64,000 nt of DNA, taken from Excoecaria cochinchinensis (lineage: Eukaryota > Streptophyta > Magnoliopsida > Malpighiales > Euphorbiaceae). Every line of letters starts with the position of its first letter. The stretch's first letter is position 1. Under the pieces are notes generated by a model. That model was not told the origin of the DNA, did not search any database, and saw only the letters and a program-made list of their open reading frames with translations. Both the position numbers and the translations under genes were made by a program. Below, in pieces: positions 1 through 7,799 of this stretch. The DNA is taken from positions 4,328,001 to 4,392,000 of the forward strand of contig CANTUQ010000055.1 of the NCBI GenBank assembly GCA_947683425.1, written 5' to 3'.

Positions 1-623
1 GCGGATACCTTTACTCACTTCTATCATCAATACCTATTCAAGCCATGTAACAACCCAAAAAGGGCCTGGTCGGAGTCTGCGTGATAAGTCGGTAAAGTAA
101 GGGTAATTTCGTAATTTGAGTAAGAGAAAATTTGGATAATAAGAAATTATTTGTTAAGGAATTAATTAATTAAGTAATAAGTTAAGTGAAGGAAATGTTA
201 TGGTGTGCTTATAGTGTATGGGAGTAGGATATAAGTGGACTTAGGAATTTTATTGTGTGGTTTTTGTGCATGGTGCCTTGGATAATAAGTAGGTTATGAG
301 AAATATTTTGGTGTGAGTTGAGTTTGGTGCATTGGAAGATATTTGTGTAGGAGAAGTTAGTGTGTGTGTAGGGTATGGTGCCATAAGTGGTTAAGTCAAA
401 GTGGAAAGGCTTGATTTGCTAAGATTGTGACAAGTGGCAAGGGGTTGGTGAGCATTAAATGAAAAGTAGGAGAGAGGGAAGGGAGGGGCAGAATTTTCCT
501 AGCTTCCCGTGGAAGCTAGCTCACTTCTTTCCCTTTTCTTCTTCTTTCCCGTTCTCTCTCTCTTGCTTCCATTTTTCTGCTCACATCTCCTTTCCTCTTG
601 TGTCTTCTTGAGCTTTGAGTTGG

Positions 624-810
624 GGTTTCCCTATCCCACCGGCATCCCGGTTAGCCTAATGGTAGTGGTATTCTATGAATTAAGGACTTATCCCCAGGTC
701 CTTGGTTCGAATCCCACGGAAGGCAAAAATGCACAAGGGGTAGTGTAAAGACCGTGAGTGCAACCGGGATGCCGGTGGGACAACCGGGATGCCGGTGGGA
801 CAGGGAAACC
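624..810. repeat. 29-bp inverted repeat around a tRNA-like core
   Basis: Bases 624-652 and 782-810 are reverse complements with one mismatch. The right arm is partly duplicated in tandem: CAACCGGGATGCCGGTGGGA occurs at 761-780 and again at 781-800. The roughly 130-bp loop holds the Pol III-like boxes annotated at 652-714. The stem could fold as a long hairpin in LTR RNA or mark a foldback insertion. Confidence 0.7.
652..714 (+). other. tRNA-like Pol III A and B boxes (SINE-like head)
   Basis: TAGCCTAATGG at 652-662 fits the A-box consensus and GGTTCGAATCC at 704-714 fits the B box, 52 bases apart start to start. The flanks do not pair into a good acceptor or T stem (T-arm pairs are mismatched), so this is not a functional tRNA gene. 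It looks like the head of a tRNA-derived SINE, but I see no clear tail or flanking direct repeat. It lies in the loop of the inverted repeat 624-810. Confidence 0.45.
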
Positions 811-1202
811 CGACGGGATATGTTCCGGGGCCCTAGTCTGCAGCTACCGGTTGTTACAGTCAGCTTCCGTGTAGTGATAAAATGTTTTGAGACTCCGGTC
901 TCCCGCGCTACCTTCTGGTATTAAAACAATTTTTGAGGCTTCGGTCTCCCGTGCCGTGTTCCCGTATCCTCCACCATTGAATTCAGGCTATTGTGTTAAG
1001 TGTCTAGTATGTGATTAGTGAAGTGTTCTAATTATTGCATGATTCTGATTATGATCATTGCTTCATGTTTTCTTTTTCAGTATTGTTATACATATAGTGA
1101 CTCTTGAGCTGTGTATATATTTCTGCCCTCTGATGTTTAGTGAATTCTGTATGTTAATAATTAATATCTTGCATAGTGCTCTGTTATGTTTGTTCTTCCC
1201 CA

Positions 1203-1239
1203 CTAAGCGTTATCACTTAGCACGGGTTCTTGTCCCGTG
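1203..1239 (+). other. Conserved double hairpin of Tekay-type LTR
   Basis: CTAAGCG-TTAT-CACTTAG (1203-1220, one mismatch) is followed at once by CACGGG-TTCTTGT-CCCGTG (1221-1239). The same pair, with the loops and some base pairs changed, is found in the other Tekay-type LTRs of the window at a similar distance from the LTR end. Confidence 0.75.
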
Positions 1240-1528
1240 TAGGTGACAGGATTTTGGGAGTTTGCTCGTGTCGCGCATCTGCAAGTCGGCCATATTGGAG
1301 TAGAGTCCTTATTTTTGTTATCTACTCCTTATAAGCACCGTGTCCCAGAGCGATCTGGATCAGAGGTTACCCTATGATGAAATCAGTATCCGAGCCTGTA
1401 TAAGTGGTTTGGATTTGGGGGTTTTAGTCCCGCGTTTCATAAGAAGCGAGTCTTTTTACCTTTCATAGGCAGAGGGGGAGAAAACAGAGGTTTTTTCGAG
1501 TCAAAGGGCTTTTTTTCCTCCACAGACG

Positions 1529-1740
1529 GCCAGCCCGTCGCTTGGAGTCACCGACGGCTTGTGGTATTTTTCGACGCCCGTTGGAAAGTCACCGCCCCTG
1601 TCAGAACGCCGCCTGGTTTCCCGGAACACGCAACCTTTTCGACGCCCGTCGGTGGATATGGCAGGGCCGTCGGATGAATCCTTGTGTCAGAAGGATTCTT
1701 TCGACGCTCGCCTCTATACACCGACGCCCGTCGGTCGTGT
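1529..1740. repeat. GC-rich dyad array, CGACGCCCGTCGG type
   Basis: At least five copies or half copies of (A/C)CGACG(C/G)CCGTCGG occur in about 210 bp just upstream of the TATA box, in otherwise AT-rich DNA. Each unit is CCGAC-GCCC-GTCGG, a 5-bp stem with a 4-base loop. A second group at 2260-2390 lies downstream of the presumed transcription start. The 3' LTR has the same array (11108-11345). Confidence 0.8.
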
Positions 1741-1746
1741 CTGGCT

Positions 1747-1754
1747 TATAAAAG
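1747..1754 (+). promoter_or_regulatory. TATA box of 5' LTR
   Basis: TATAAAAG in the context GGCTTATAAAAGCTCC, directly after the dyad array; conserved in the 3' LTR at 11351-11358. It would set a U3/R border around 1775-1785. Confidence 0.7.
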
Positions 1755-3397
1755 CTCCGAATTTTCAATAGAAAAGGGTTCCAAAAATTTTCAAGAAGGG
1801 ACACTCTGCCCAAATTCAAGCAAGTTTTCTCTCTCCTCCAACAAAACACATTTACAAAGGAAATTTATCTCAAAAGAGGATCAAATCCATCAAAAGGGAC
1901 TAAAAACCAATTAGTTTTCCTTTAGATTTTGATCCCAAAACCAATCTTTTGAGGGGTTGAAGAAGAAACAGCTCATTCTTCTTTCTTCGATCCTTCATCT
2001 TTTGCTTCTCGTGGAACGCGCGGGGCTCTAATCAACAAAGGAATCTCACCCAAAGCGATTATCTGAGGGTAAATATTCCGGATTCCTTCTCCATATCATT
2101 TCATATTTATTCTTTATTTGTTAATTCTTCCAATTTTGTCATTATCTTTCTTTATTTTGACTCTCATTACTTGATTTTATTGTAAAATCTCCTTTTGGGA
2201 TAAAACCCATTTTTTGGCTTTGGAAAGAATTCTCTCTCTTCTGTTTTTTTTGGAGACAGTGGTGACCGACGGGTCATCTTTATCACCGACGCCCGTCGGT
2301 CACCCCACCTACAGACGCCTCTCCTTGAGTGATAGACGGACATGTCGGTTACCTTAACCGACGCCCGTCGGTCATCTAAGGAAGGTCGTCTGTGGGTTCT
2401 GCCTCCATCCTTTTAAATCGTTTTTTTAATCTTTTTCAAGCCCTTCCGGATCCCCATATGTTAATTTTATGTATATTAACATCTCTCAACTTTTCTATGA
2501 GTGTATATTGATTTCTCTTGGACTATCCCGAGCTTGAGCGGCTACCTGCCATATTCGGAGGATTCTTCGTCTGGTTTAGTTTCCTAATCCTTTTGATTAT
2601 TTCTTTCATTTTTGTTATTCATTGATTATTTTATGTATATGGATGTATTTCTTTCATATCCCGTTAATGTACAAAAATGACTCAATGTTTTGTATTCAAT
2701 AAAATGGGGTTTACACAAAAGAAAGGGTCCAATGCCCTATTTTTATCCAATAAAAATCATCACGAACAAAAACCTCCAATTTTAATAATGATGCATGCGA
2801 GGACCAAAGTCCTCAAACTAAGCAATGCCCCGATTTATGCATGATTCGCACATTTATGAAAGGGAGTTGTATTCCGCTCCTTGTATTATTGTAATTTATC
2901 GCTTTCATTATCTATCTGATCATTTATGGCTTTCAAAATGTGAATAAATGCGCCTTTTAATCAACTGCATCGTGTGGAGAGAGAGCGAATCAATGATATT
3001 AAAATTTGATCATAAAAATAACCAAGGTAGAAATAGATGAGAAATCCCGGACCCAGCTCTGGTCTTTGGGCTCAAAGAGGCTAGAGGTTCACCCTCCAAG
3101 ACACCTCTTTGTGCTATGAGACTTTAGCGCTAATCCTACGCTCCTTAGGGCGAGATGTTTACCTTCCATGACCCCTCTGGCCGGCCCAAAATGGATACCA
3201 AGCGCAGTCTTAGGCTCTCCGAGGCAAGAGTAACTTTCCCAATGTTCTATTGGGTGGCGACTCCATGATACCTCCTTGTTGCCCAACATAGATGCACTTG
3301 TGATTTATCGCAAGCTGCCAACGGACCCACAAGTGCCCCGATCGCCCACGTGCGGGCGGTCGAGAGGGCGGCCGCGGGGATCCGGCACGCGTCACAG

Positions 3398-3415
3398 TGG
3401 TGACTCCGCTGGGGA
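3398..3415 (+). other. Primer binding site, Tat element 1
   Basis: TGGTGACTCCGCTGGGGA begins one base after the LTR end. Elements 2 and 3 have TGGCGATTCCGCTGGGGA and TGGCGACTCCGCTGGGGA in the same place. The complement ends in GGAGTCGCCA, which fits the 3' end of a tRNA whose acceptor begins GACTCC. Arg-tRNA priming is known for Ogre/Tat, so tRNA-Arg is my best guess. Confidence 0.8.
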
Positions 3416-4316
3416 TCGTTTATGGTTCGAGATTTCGATTTGAAAATACCTCGCTTAACATTTAGGATTAAAATTTAATTCATAAATTTTCTTTCTCTCA
3501 AATTTGCATTCGCATATCATTAGAGCCTTAGAATATGCTAGTTTGGTCCCTCTTTTAGCCCCGGTGCGTTCCTGAAGCACGACCCCATTTTCACTCAATT
3601 TGGGGAAGTGTTAAGGATAATCACCAGCCCAAGTCATGTACCTCAAATGGTATATCAAAATGATGACCCGATCGGTCGCTATGCTCGTGATGAGCTAGAC
3701 CCGTCGGCAGGGATCATGCTTGGGTAGCCTTAAAGAAATATCTCCCTTGTCCAAAGCTCATGTAACGGCCGTAGCTATTTTCCACAGGTGAAATGAACCT
3801 TAATTCCATGCTTGCTGTATGGATCCTCATGTATTAGGTGAGTCCAGATGTCTCGCTTGGTAACCTAACCAAAGGCTTTCATGCCCCAGTAGGGCCATGT
3901 CGAAATATATGGAACGTCCAAATACGTGACGATCATTATCCATCCGCTTGTGCATTAGCATAGGAGTGTCATGCTTCCGGTTTTTCGCAGTGCACCATAC
4001 GTGTCCATTGGGTCCCTCGTTGACCCTTGGGCTAATCCCACCTAGGAAAGAGACTGCACGACCACGTGTGTGGGAGAAATAAGGGTGGAAGGACCTACTT
4101 GCTTGCATGTGCTCTGTGAGTGTTGCATATCACGACCATGCATTATACCTGCATTTCATGCATCATACCTAACGTTTTGTCCCTGTAGGCATCATAGATC
4201 TGCCCAGGTGGACTAGATCACCAACCGGACGACTGATCCGAGTTCCTGCTCCTGAGCTGTTAGATAGAGAGGGTCTACCAGAAATTTTATCAGAAATCAG
4301 TGGTACAGTATCTCAG
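3416..4316 (+). other. Conserved untranslated leader of Tat element 1
   Basis: About 900 bases between PBS and gag with no long ORF. Several blocks are strongly conserved in elements 2 and 3 although their LTRs differ: the block at 3674-3729, containing GATGAGCTAGACCCGT and ending CATGCTTGGGTAGCC, has close copies at 24204-24259 and 60492-60547. A second shared block is GTGTTAAGGATAATCACCAG near 3609. Such conservation suggests a packaging or translation element, but no function is shown. Confidence 0.7.
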
Positions 4317-5657
4317 ATGGCAAACTCGCCTAGGGGGGAAGACGCCACCAGAGCCATGATTGCGGAAGAAGTGGGCCGCCGTTTTGAGGAATTCGAGGGT
4401 AGGATGATGAATATGTTGACCGCCCTGGCACAACAGAATGCTCCACAGAATCCTCCTCCTCCTGTGAGACAGAATGAGCCAAAAGAAGAAAGGGTCGAAA
4501 GACGAGAAGAGCCTGTTAGGCCACCTCCAGTAGAGTTAAGGTCAGTAGCCTTGGGAGAGCAGAGAAGAAGGCCTGTGCTGAGAATTGATGATGATAGGGA
4601 TAATGAGGATGACAGAATGAGCATTGCGTCTGAGAAGGGGAAGGCACCTCAAGCTGATGAGTTTATTCTGAAAAAGATGGAAGAGAGGTTCGAAGCCATG
4701 GCCTGTATGATAGGCAGAGCTCATGGGATGAACCCGGAGGATAAAGAGTTGGACGGAGAGGACCCAATCCCTTACAACTTCAAAATGCCAGATGTGCCGA
4801 AGTTTGATGGTACTTCTAACCCGACCGCTCATGTGAAACAATATTCTCTGGTCATAAAGGGGATCACGTTGTCTAAGAAGCAGAAAGTAGAATACTTTTA
4901 CCTGAGTCTGACCTCTCATGCCATCGACTGGTATCATGGCCTTGACCGCCGTACTAAAGAAGATTGGGATCTGCTCACTGAGGAGTTTTTGAAGCAGTAT
5001 GACTGCAATACCAGGATGGAGGTGACTCTAAAAGATCTTGAACTACTCCAGCAGAAGACCGGGGAATCTTTCCATGATTATCTCACCCGATGGCGGGACC
5101 GAGTAATGGAGATGCGCAGGAAGCCGGACACCCAGGATCAGATTCGTTTATTTATCAAGAACGCGAGCCCGTACTTGAAAGATGGGTTGAAGATGAAGGG
5201 GTTGAAGGACTGGGAATCTCTCAAAGATATAGCCATCGAAGCGGAGGGAGAGTTCTTGGCTCGAAAAGCTAACAACGATAATTTTGCCAAAAGGGCTAAC
5301 CCCGGTCAAGGAGCTAGTAGGCCAACAGGTCCTAATAATGGCACTAGAAGAACGGGTGAAGTGTCTACTACCGAAGTGACCACCCAAAGGAAGTTCTCGA
5401 ACTTGGGGAGACCATTATCTTGGGTCTTAAGAAGGTTAAAAAAGGAGGGAAAATTGCACCCTCTGGCTCCTAGGCCAGCTTTGACGCAAGGGAACCCTCA
5501 CTACATCCTGGGTCGTCCCGAGCTGGCGTGTACATCGAGAGGTGATGCAGAAGGTGGCCTGACGGAGACCGCAGAGGGGAACACACCCCGATGGCCCATC
5601 AATGACCACATGAGACAGTGGGAGCCAGGCAGACATAAAACTGATGTCGTCATCTAA
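4317..5657 (+). CDS. gag: Gag of Tat element 1, truncated at C terminus
   Basis: 446 residues. The start MANSPRG is shared with the gag at 26475, which supports this ATG. The N-terminal third is charged and proline-rich. Residues about 163-300 form the retrotransposon gag core, with FDGTSNP at 163, WYHGLDRRTKEDW at 205 and a final KGLKDWESLKDIAIEAE stretch. The linker GRPLSWVLRRLKKEGKLHP follows, after which elements 2 and 3 have a CX3HX4HX4C finger. Here the finger is absent and an unrelated tail runs from about residue 385 to the stop, so a deletion joined gag to downstream sequence and removed the finger and all of pol. The frame is otherwise open. Capsid-forming function is known for the family; whether this product assembles is unknown. 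Confidence 0.9.
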   Translation: MANSPRGEDATRAMIAEEVGRRFEEFEGRMMNMLTALAQQNAPQNPPPPVRQNEPKEERVERREEPVRPPPVELRSVALGEQRRRPVLRIDDDRDNEDDRMSIASEKGKAPQADEFILKKMEERFEAMACMIGRAHGMNPEDKELDGEDPIPYNFKMPDVPKFDGTSNPTAHVKQYSLVIKGITLSKKQKVEYFYLSLTSHAIDWYHGLDRRTKEDWDLLTEEFLKQYDCNTRMEVTLKDLELLQQKTGESFHDYLTRWRDRVMEMRRKPDTQDQIRLFIKNASPYLKDGLKMKGLKDWESLKDIAIEAEGEFLARKANNDNFAKRANPGQGASRPTGPNNGTRRTGEVSTTEVTTQRKFSNLGRPLSWVLRRLKKEGKLHPLAPRPALTQGNPHYILGRPELACTSRGDAEGGLTETAEGNTPRWPINDHMRQWEPGRHKTDVVI

Positions 5658-5945
5658 CAGCTCGCCAAATCTGGTAATGCCTTCACTAGTAGTGGCACAC
5701 CCATAAAGTCGTCGACGCGGCAGAAAGTGGCTTGGCGAGTACTGTGGAGTAACTCGAGGGGGTGGTTCAAACAGCATCTTCAGTTTTTCTTGCAGCCAGA
5801 TCTGAAAAAAAAAAACAAAAAAAAAACAAAAGAAAGAAGAGAAGAAAAAAAAAAGAGAGAAAAAAGCCGCTGAAGTAAGTAGGGTTTACTTCAGGCAAAA
5901 ATAAGGCACAGGGTTGTGTGAAAATCCGAAAGGACGCACCTCCCG
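5658..5945. other. Spacer between gag and antisense ORF
   Basis: No coding signal. It contains an A-rich, purine-rich run at about 5804-5866 and two near copies of a phrase GTGTGAAAATCC (5916 and 5960). It is also the convergent 3' ends zone of gag and the antisense ORF. Confidence 0.6.
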
Positions 5946-6629
5946 CTAAGAAAAGCTAGTGTGAAAATCCATAAGGGACGCACTACCTTTAAAATAATGA
6001 CGTACTTGGAGCAATAAGGGGCTGCCGGTAAAGGTTGTAGTGGATCTAGAGCTCACAGCGTCCAAGCCCAGAATGGTTTCAGCCAGAATGAGCGGTAAGG
6101 GTGATGATCCCAGATGAAAGTCGCCCAAGACTCCGAATAGGTGAGAGTCACCTGTCAAACCCCCTAGAACAACAGTAAGGAAGTTCACCATGCAAAACAA
6201 GAATGTAATGCTTACCCGATAGGTGGGGATGTCGGTCAACTGATCCAGAGCCTCGATCAGTGGCCCTAGAGCAAAGAGAGAGCCCGGAGTAATCAGCCGG
6301 ACGGCCTCAGATGAGGGTATGCCGAGCGCCATAGCTATGTCCCGAGTCTGGAATAGACCGCAGTGAGGGATGCAAGGCAGAGCACTAGAAGGGAACCAAG
6401 CTCCCAGAATGGTAGCTAGCTCTTCAGGCAAAGGGCACAGTTCTTGGTAGGTGAACCGGAAAATGTGAAACCGAGAGTTCCAGAAGTGGGTCGCCGCCAG
6501 GAGGAGGTTCTGGTCGACTTTCACCCGGCACAGGTATTTCAGCCCGGACAGAGAGGAAAGAGCACCCTCTTCCCAAGTGTGTTTGTCATCTAAGATACGG
6601 TGCATCCTTTGGGCTAGAGAGGAAGACAT
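5946..6629 (-). CDS. Antisense ORF (aORF), plant-mobile-domain-like
   Basis: Reading starts at ATG 6629 (MSSSLAQRMH); an upstream in-frame ATG at 6686 is possible but lies close to the minus-strand TATA box (6701-6706). About 227 residues. The segment AATHFWNSRFHIFRF..PLPEELATILG (residues about 44-75) resembles plant mobile domain/DUF7745-type proteins, in which an aromatic FW..F.F motif precedes a TLEEY-like helix. Hydrophobic helices follow; the last 40 residues look degenerate. A related fragment on the same strand at 47316-47708 shows that this ORF belongs to the Tat lineage here and is not a chance reading frame. Antisense extra ORFs are known in Tat elements; their function is not. Confidence 0.7.
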   Translation of the reverse strand: MSSSLAQRMHRILDDKHTWEEGALSSLSGLKYLCRVKVDQNLLLAATHFWNSRFHIFRFTYQELCPLPEELATILGAWFPSSALPCIPHCGLFQTRDIAMALGIPSSEAVRLITPGSLFALGPLIEALDQLTDIPTYRVSITFLFCMVNFLTVVLGGLTGDSHLFGVLGDFHLGSSPLPLILAETILGLDAVSSRSTTTFTGSPLLLQVRHYFKGSASLMDFHTSFS

Positions 6630-6910
6630 TTTGAGAAATATGAAAGGCTCAAGGTGTTGGAAAATGAAGAGACTCAAGAAGAGCAAAAATTTTGGCAGAA
6701 TTTATAGGGAAGGCTCACCGACGGCCTACCCGTCTCTCTAGAGAGACGGCCTGCCCGTCGGTGGAGATTCACCTGGCAGGCGCATGCGTCATCATAGCAT
6801 TCATCACGCGCATTAAATCGCATTTATTGCATGACAGACGGCCAGCTCGTCGTTCACATACAGACGCCCTGCCCTTCGGTCACGAAATTCTATATAAGGG
6901 CGAGTGACAG
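6630..6910. promoter_or_regulatory. Internal divergent promoter of Tat element 1
   Basis: Minus-strand TATAAA (6701-6706) lies 72 bases before the aORF ATG, and plus-strand TATATAAG (6891-6898) precedes the sense transcript. Between them lie 185 bp with dyads like those in the LTR U3: the perfect 20-bp palindrome CCGTCTCTCTAGAGAGACGG (6730-6749), extended imperfectly to 6718-6761, and CGACGG/CCGTCGG pieces up to 6880. The layout suggests one regulatory block driving both extra genes. No transcription start is proven. Confidence 0.6.
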
Positions 6911-7088
6911 ACGGTGCAAACGCTGCTGTCCCTTTCTTCTTCCTCTCTCAAACGGTTTCTTAGTGTTTTTTGGCGGTTTTTCAAGCTTATCTTCTTATGT
7001 TTTCGCGATTTCTTCATATTTTCGCATTCTCTACTCACCGGGTGCTTGGATATTTATTTTTTTCCAGTTTCTACACTTCTTCCGACTA

Positions 7089-7798
7089 CAAGTAAGTAAA
7101 TAACTACTTTTTTATAATTTTATTCAATTTATTTCTTCATCTCTTCTTCTTTTAGCTTTAAAAATAATTAGGAAGTTTTAGATGCTTTAGGAATTTAGGG
7201 AGAATGCTGCCCATTTTTCTTTATTATTTTAGTGCAATTAAACCTGAATTTTTTTTGCATGATCACATAGAAATAGAATTTTTCTATAACTTTAGTGCTT
7301 TAGAAATAGACAGTTTCTAGCGCGCTATTCTGTATATATATTGCTTGTGAGGCCTGAGGCCATTATCTTGTGTTGTTGGGGGCACACTCTTGCCGGGGTG
7401 CGTCCCATTTACATGCGTACATTATTGTCGAGGCCTGAGTCCTGTTTTTTTTTGCCTTTTTATGCAGGAGGTCGGGCATACCCCTGCCGGGGTGCTGCCC
7501 AATTTTTTATTATTTATTCTAGAATTGAATATTTTCTCGCATAATGCATACCTTGGGACCTAGAAAGCCCATTTCCTTTACTCGTTTCAAATTATTTGTA
7601 TGCTAATTGCATACTGTTTTTGCCTTATATGTGCAAAGCATGTGGGCAACCTTTGCCCTTTTCATTTTTTATCAATTTTCTATCTTGTTTTGGGCCGCCA
7701 TTGCCCTGGTGAGGCCTAAATGAGCCTTCGCCTGGAAAATAAGTCTGATAATATTTGTTTTGTCGAATTTTCGCTGTCTAATCTTTTCTTCTTCGCAG
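7089..7798 (+). other. Probable intron in 5' part of sense ORF transcript
   Basis: A donor-like CAAGTAAGTAA (GT at 7090) and an acceptor TTCTTCTTCGCAG ending at 7798 bound a T-rich segment. The frame of the ATG at 7857 is open back to exactly 7800, just after the acceptor, which supports splicing. Inside are two to three degenerate GC-rich units; one (7474-7500) can fold as GGGCA..ACCCC-TGCC-GGGGT..TGCCC. The donor is less certain than the acceptor. Confidence 0.5.
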
Positions 7799-7799
7799 G

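Larger units (their letters stand above)
1330..3396 (+). repeat. 5' LTR of Tat element 1
   Basis: It aligns end to end with 10917-13000. The first dinucleotide has decayed from TG to TA; the end is TCACA. It is 17 bp shorter than the 3' LTR, all from one indel at about 1530 with CAG microhomology. The U3 part holds copies of the dyad CGACGCCCGTCGG (1529-1740), then a TATA box at 1747. A second dyad cluster lies at 2260-2390. The U5 part (3060-3300) holds two to three degenerate copies of the roughly 97-bp unit seen more clearly at 23459-23860. Confidence 0.93.

Noticed and set aside
652..725. A tRNA gene
   Set aside because: A and B boxes fit, but acceptor and T stems do not pair and there is no sensible anticodon arm.
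46..858. An 813-bp element with ends TGTAACAACC and GGTTGTTACA
   Set aside because: The ends mirror each other, but flanks (AGCCA, GTCAG) do not match, and conserved LTR features continue to 13264, where a 4/5 TSD fits better.
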